Shown here one piece after another: positions 61,824 through 64,000 of a stretch of 64,000 bases of DNA. The stretch lies in contig NZ_CP034463.1 in NCBI RefSeq assembly GCF_003955715.1, positions 8,060,001-8,124,000 on the forward strand, written 5' to 3'. This DNA comes from Streptomyces aquilus (lineage in GTDB: Bacteria; Actinomycetota; Actinomycetes; Streptomycetales; Streptomycetaceae). The translations under genes and the position numbers were made by a program. The stretch's first letter is position 1, and the number at the start of each line of letters is the position of its first letter. The notes under the pieces are model-generated. The model did not search any database. It was not told where the DNA came from and worked only from the letters and a program-made list of their open reading frames with translations.

Positions 61824-62653
61824 GCTGCGATCCGTTCCGCGATCGCCTCGGGGGCCTCGATGTGCAGGAAGTGACCGACACCGGGGACGACCTCCATCGC
61901 GTGCGGGGCGGCGAACCGATGTCGGTCGTCGACCTTCGGGGGGAGGAAGCAGCCGTCGTCGGCACCGTAAAGCTGCAGCAGGGGCACCTCGATCGGATGA
62001 GACAGGCGGCGCGTCGCCCCAATCATGCCGGGCCGCATCATCGCCCGGTAGTACTTGATGGGCGCGGGCATGCTCGCCCGCAGGTCCTCGTGCAGCTCCG
62101 CCTGGAGAGCTGGATCGAGCGAGAGGCCGGGCGACCACTGACGCCAGAGACGGTCGATGAAGGCGAGATCGCGGGCGCTGGCCACCCAGCCGCTTCCCGG
62201 CAGTTGAAAGAGCCCCATGTACCAGATCCGGCGTAGCTGAGCCAGGCGCGGCCGGCTCAGGAACGTGACGGGGTGGGGGACTGCGAGCGTGACCGCGCGT
62301 TCGATCCGCTCCGGCGCGGTAACGACGGCGTCGTAGGTGATCAGGGCGCCCCAGTCGTGGCCGACCAGCTCCACGGCTCGCCCCGGAGACCAGCGGTCGA
62401 TCAGCGCGAGCACGTCGCCGGTGAGGGAGGCGAAGTCGAACGGCCCGGCCGTCGGGGACGGCGCGTAACCGCGAAGCCAGGGTGCGATGACGTGACGTCC
62501 CTGGCGGGCGAGCTCGGCGAGGAAGGGCTTCGCGGTCGGCGGGTGGTCCGGGAAGCCGTGCAGGACGACCGTCGGCTGACCATCGGGGTCACCACCCTGC
62601 AGCGCGTGAAAGGTGCCGTGCGGCAGGTCGAAGGTGACGTGTTCGAATTCCAT
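61811..62653 (-). CDS. Alpha/beta hydrolase, epoxide hydrolase-like
   Basis: The 280-residue protein has the oxyanion motif LHGFPDHPPT, the nucleophile elbow VGHDWGALITYD (Asp100) and the catalytic His in GVGHFLHIE (His261). Asp as nucleophile with HGFPD indicates the epoxide hydrolase group. Its last about 80 bases are nearly identical to a stump at 47186. It lies between the SDR and the receiver-flavoreductase gene on one strand, and overlaps the latter. Confidence 0.87.
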   Translation of the reverse strand: MEFEHVTFDLPHGTFHALQGGDPDGQPTVVLHGFPDHPPTAKPFLAELARQGRHVIAPWLRGYAPSPTAGPFDFASLTGDVLALIDRWSPGRAVELVGHDWGALITYDAVVTAPERIERAVTLAVPHPVTFLSRPRLAQLRRIWYMGLFQLPGSGWVASARDLAFIDRLWRQWSPGLSLDPALQAELHEDLRASMPAPIKYYRAMMRPGMIGATRRLSHPIEVPLLQLYGADDGCFLPPKVDDRHRFAAPHAMEVVPGVGHFLHIEAPEAIAERIAAWAK

Positions 62654-62761
62654 GGGTGTCAGCCGTTTCCAAGAGCGGTCGGACGACAGAGGCTGATGCT
62701 GGCTTCAGTGTCTCTGGTTTTGGACATGTGCGTCTTTTCGGGCGCCGGGTGTAGTGCGGGG

Positions 62762-63577
62762 TCAGCCGGCCAGTCGGTTGAGCTTGCGGATTTGTTGGTC
62801 GAAGGCGCGCGAGGGCACGATCCGGCGCAGGAGGCTGACACGTCTGGCCATCGGGCCGGCGGTGTAACGGAGCTTGGGCTTGGAATCGGTGGCGGCCGCG
62901 ACGATCACCTTCGCGACAACAGCCGGGGCGTCGGCGTTGCGCACGGCCGTGGCCAGCACGTCTCGGGAGACCTCTCGCTGTGCGGCGTAGACCGGCAGGG
63001 GCGAGTCGGGTGCCATGCTGCTCGCCTCGAAACTCGTGTTTGTGTAGGCCGGCTCGACCAGCAGCATCCGCACGCCGTGCTCGCGAAGCTCGTGGTCGAC
63101 GGATTCGGAGTAACCCTCGACCGCATGCTTGGTGGCGGCGTAGACGGCCATGAAGGGGGCCGGGATCAGACCGAGCACCGAGGAGACGTTGACCACCCGG
63201 CCACTGCGCTGGGCGCGCATCTGGGGCAGCACTGCGTTCGCCATCCGCATCAGGCCGAAGACGTTGATGTCGAAGACGTCCTTGGCCTGGTTGATGGAGC
63301 TCTCCTCGCCGGCGCCGACCGCGCCCACGCCTGCGTTGTTGACCAGGACGTCGATCCGGCCGAACCGATCGATCACCTCTCCGACCAGGGAGCGGACCGA
63401 CTCGTCGCTGGCCACGTCGAGATCGAGGAACGTCACCCCGGCGATCGGCTTGGCGTTCGCCGCGTTGCGGCTCGTGCCGACCACCGCGAAGCCGGCGCCC
63501 ACGAGGGCGAGCGCCGCCGCCCGCCCGATCCCGGAGGAGGCACCCGTCACGAGGGCCACTGGGGAAGCTGTCTGCAT
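62762..63577 (-). CDS. SDR family oxidoreductase
   Basis: The 271-residue short-chain dehydrogenase has VALVTGASSGIGRAAALALV, NNAGVGAVG, VNVSSVLGLIPAPFMAVYAA, and the catalytic YAATK. The extended C-terminal helix (RIVPSRAFDQQIRKLNRLAG) resembles the oxidoreductases that act on lipids or aldehydes. ATG 63577 follows GAAGGA with a seven-base spacer; ATG 63601 is the alternative. tetR block D lies upstream and would drive it. Confidence 0.88.
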   Translation of the reverse strand: MQTASPVALVTGASSGIGRAAALALVGAGFAVVGTSRNAANAKPIAGVTFLDLDVASDESVRSLVGEVIDRFGRIDVLVNNAGVGAVGAGEESSINQAKDVFDINVFGLMRMANAVLPQMRAQRSGRVVNVSSVLGLIPAPFMAVYAATKHAVEGYSESVDHELREHGVRMLLVEPAYTNTSFEASSMAPDSPLPVYAAQREVSRDVLATAVRNADAPAVVAKVIVAAATDSKPKLRYTAGPMARRVSLLRRIVPSRAFDQQIRKLNRLAG

Positions 63578-63721
63578 ATCGGTTCCTTCGGTTGTGGACA
63601 TGACTTCGTCGTGCCCTGTGTGGGGTCGCCTGTGCTCAGGTCGACACATTCGCACCGGTCCTGCAAGCCCGGACCAAGCCTGTTCGGTGAGCTCAGGATG
63701 GTTGTGTACTGAACGGTAAGG

Positions 63722-63774
63722 AACCTAGATGGTTCTGTACTGGGTTGTCAAGAAGGGTGGGGCGGCTTTACCTT
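63722..63774. promoter_or_regulatory. TetR-type bidirectional promoter/operator, copy D
   Basis: Minus strand: -35 TTGACA (63751-63746), 18-base spacer, -10 TAGGTT (63727-63722), pointing to the SDR gene. Plus strand: -35 TTGTCA (63745-63750), 18-base spacer, -10 TACCTT (63769-63774), six bases before the tetR ATG. The operator GAACCTAGATGGTTC (63721-63735) covers the minus-strand -10 box. Confidence 0.7.
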
Positions 63775-63780
63775 CGATGC

Positions 63781-64000
63781 ATGGCCAGACCACGAAGCTT
63801 CGACCCCGACCACGTCCTGCACGCCGCAGAGCGGCAGTTCCGCACCTCGGGCTACAACGGCACCAGCGTCGATGACATCAGCGCCGCCACCGGCCTGGGC
63901 CGCGGCAGCCTCTACGCCGCGTTCGACGGCAAACACGGCGTGCTGCTGCAGGCGATGGCCGGCTACTTCGCCCGGCTGGCGCAGGGTCCGCGCAAGATGC
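63781..64000 (+). CDS. TetR family regulator, second full-type copy (runs off the window)
   Basis: The frame starts at ATG 63781 and runs open to the window edge (73 codons). It begins MARPRSFDPDHVLHAAERQF and is, as far as read by eye, base-for-base identical to the gene at 47297-47920, but in opposite orientation. The helix-turn-helix is complete. The -10 box ends six bases before the ATG, so it is probably leaderless. The C-terminal part is outside the window. Confidence 0.9.
   Translation, partial: MARPRSFDPDHVLHAAERQFRTSGYNGTSVDDISAATGLGRGSLYAAFDGKHGVLLQAMAGYFARLAQGPRKM

Overview
The window is a high-GC actinobacterial chromosome segment, almost certainly Streptomyces. The signs are the GC content, frequent GTG starts, several apparently leaderless genes, a mycothiol-dependent enzyme family member, xanthine dehydrogenase genes next to a PucR regulator, and B12-dependent methylmalonyl-CoA mutase genes. 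No tRNA, rRNA, CRISPR array or replication origin was seen.

1-28.05 kb looks like ordinary core or near-core chromosome with tight operons. A pucR regulator (running off the left edge) diverges from a purine catabolism operon: xanthine dehydrogenase FAD, 2Fe-2S and molybdenum subunits, an NCS2 purine permease and an XdhC maturation factor. Then come an SRPBCC protein, a DUF2278/lamin-tail protein, a polysaccharide deacetylase lipoprotein and a secreted GH43/AbfB arabinosidase-like enzyme, followed by a 2Fe-2S thioredoxin-like ferredoxin, a methyltransferase, an alpha/beta hydrolase and a flavin monooxygenase. An L-idonate/gluconate-type dehydrogenase pair is controlled by a divergent IclR regulator with two operator-like palindromes. 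The mutA-mutB-meaB operon, a small membrane protein, an acyltransferase, two CNNM/CBS proteins and lpd complete this part.

28.1-38.4 kb looks like a degenerate genomic island. Both ends carry a related but diverged 3' end of a corA-type magnesium transporter, each followed by the same CTCCCC-rich repeat. The island holds a 924-residue HNH nuclease-STAND NTPase protein (a likely anti-phage system), a cobalamin riboswitch in front of a wrecked metE, an unknown zinc-motif protein, a broken CoiA-like nuclease gene, a MerR/NmrA-type reductase pair and an AbiEii-like nucleotidyltransferase with its partner. No integrase is visible.

38.4-64 kb is a plastic region rich in oxidoreductases, hydrolases and exporters, mixed with many gene stumps (tetR, Tn3, IS3, IS1380, hydrolase tails, a flavoprotein tail, aldo/keto reductase, DOPA-dioxygenase-like, folD). 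One bidirectional tetR promoter/operator block occurs four times. Each copy faces a different operon: hydrolase-NAD(P)-binding protein-MFS; flavin oxidoreductase-monooxygenase; MFS; and SDR-hydrolase plus a redox/two-component cluster. Two of the copies carry indistinguishable tetR genes in inverted orientation about 16 kb apart. This suggests one TetR-type repressor family governs a detoxification regulon spread by local duplication. The same region holds a single-cysteine HxlR regulator divergent from a DsbA-like/azoreductase/NAD(P)-binding operon, and an unusual pair made of a receiver-thioredoxin-flavin reductase fusion and a cyclic-nucleotide-binding histidine kinase.

Coordinates and translations were read by eye. 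Family names come from recognised motifs, not from database searches.
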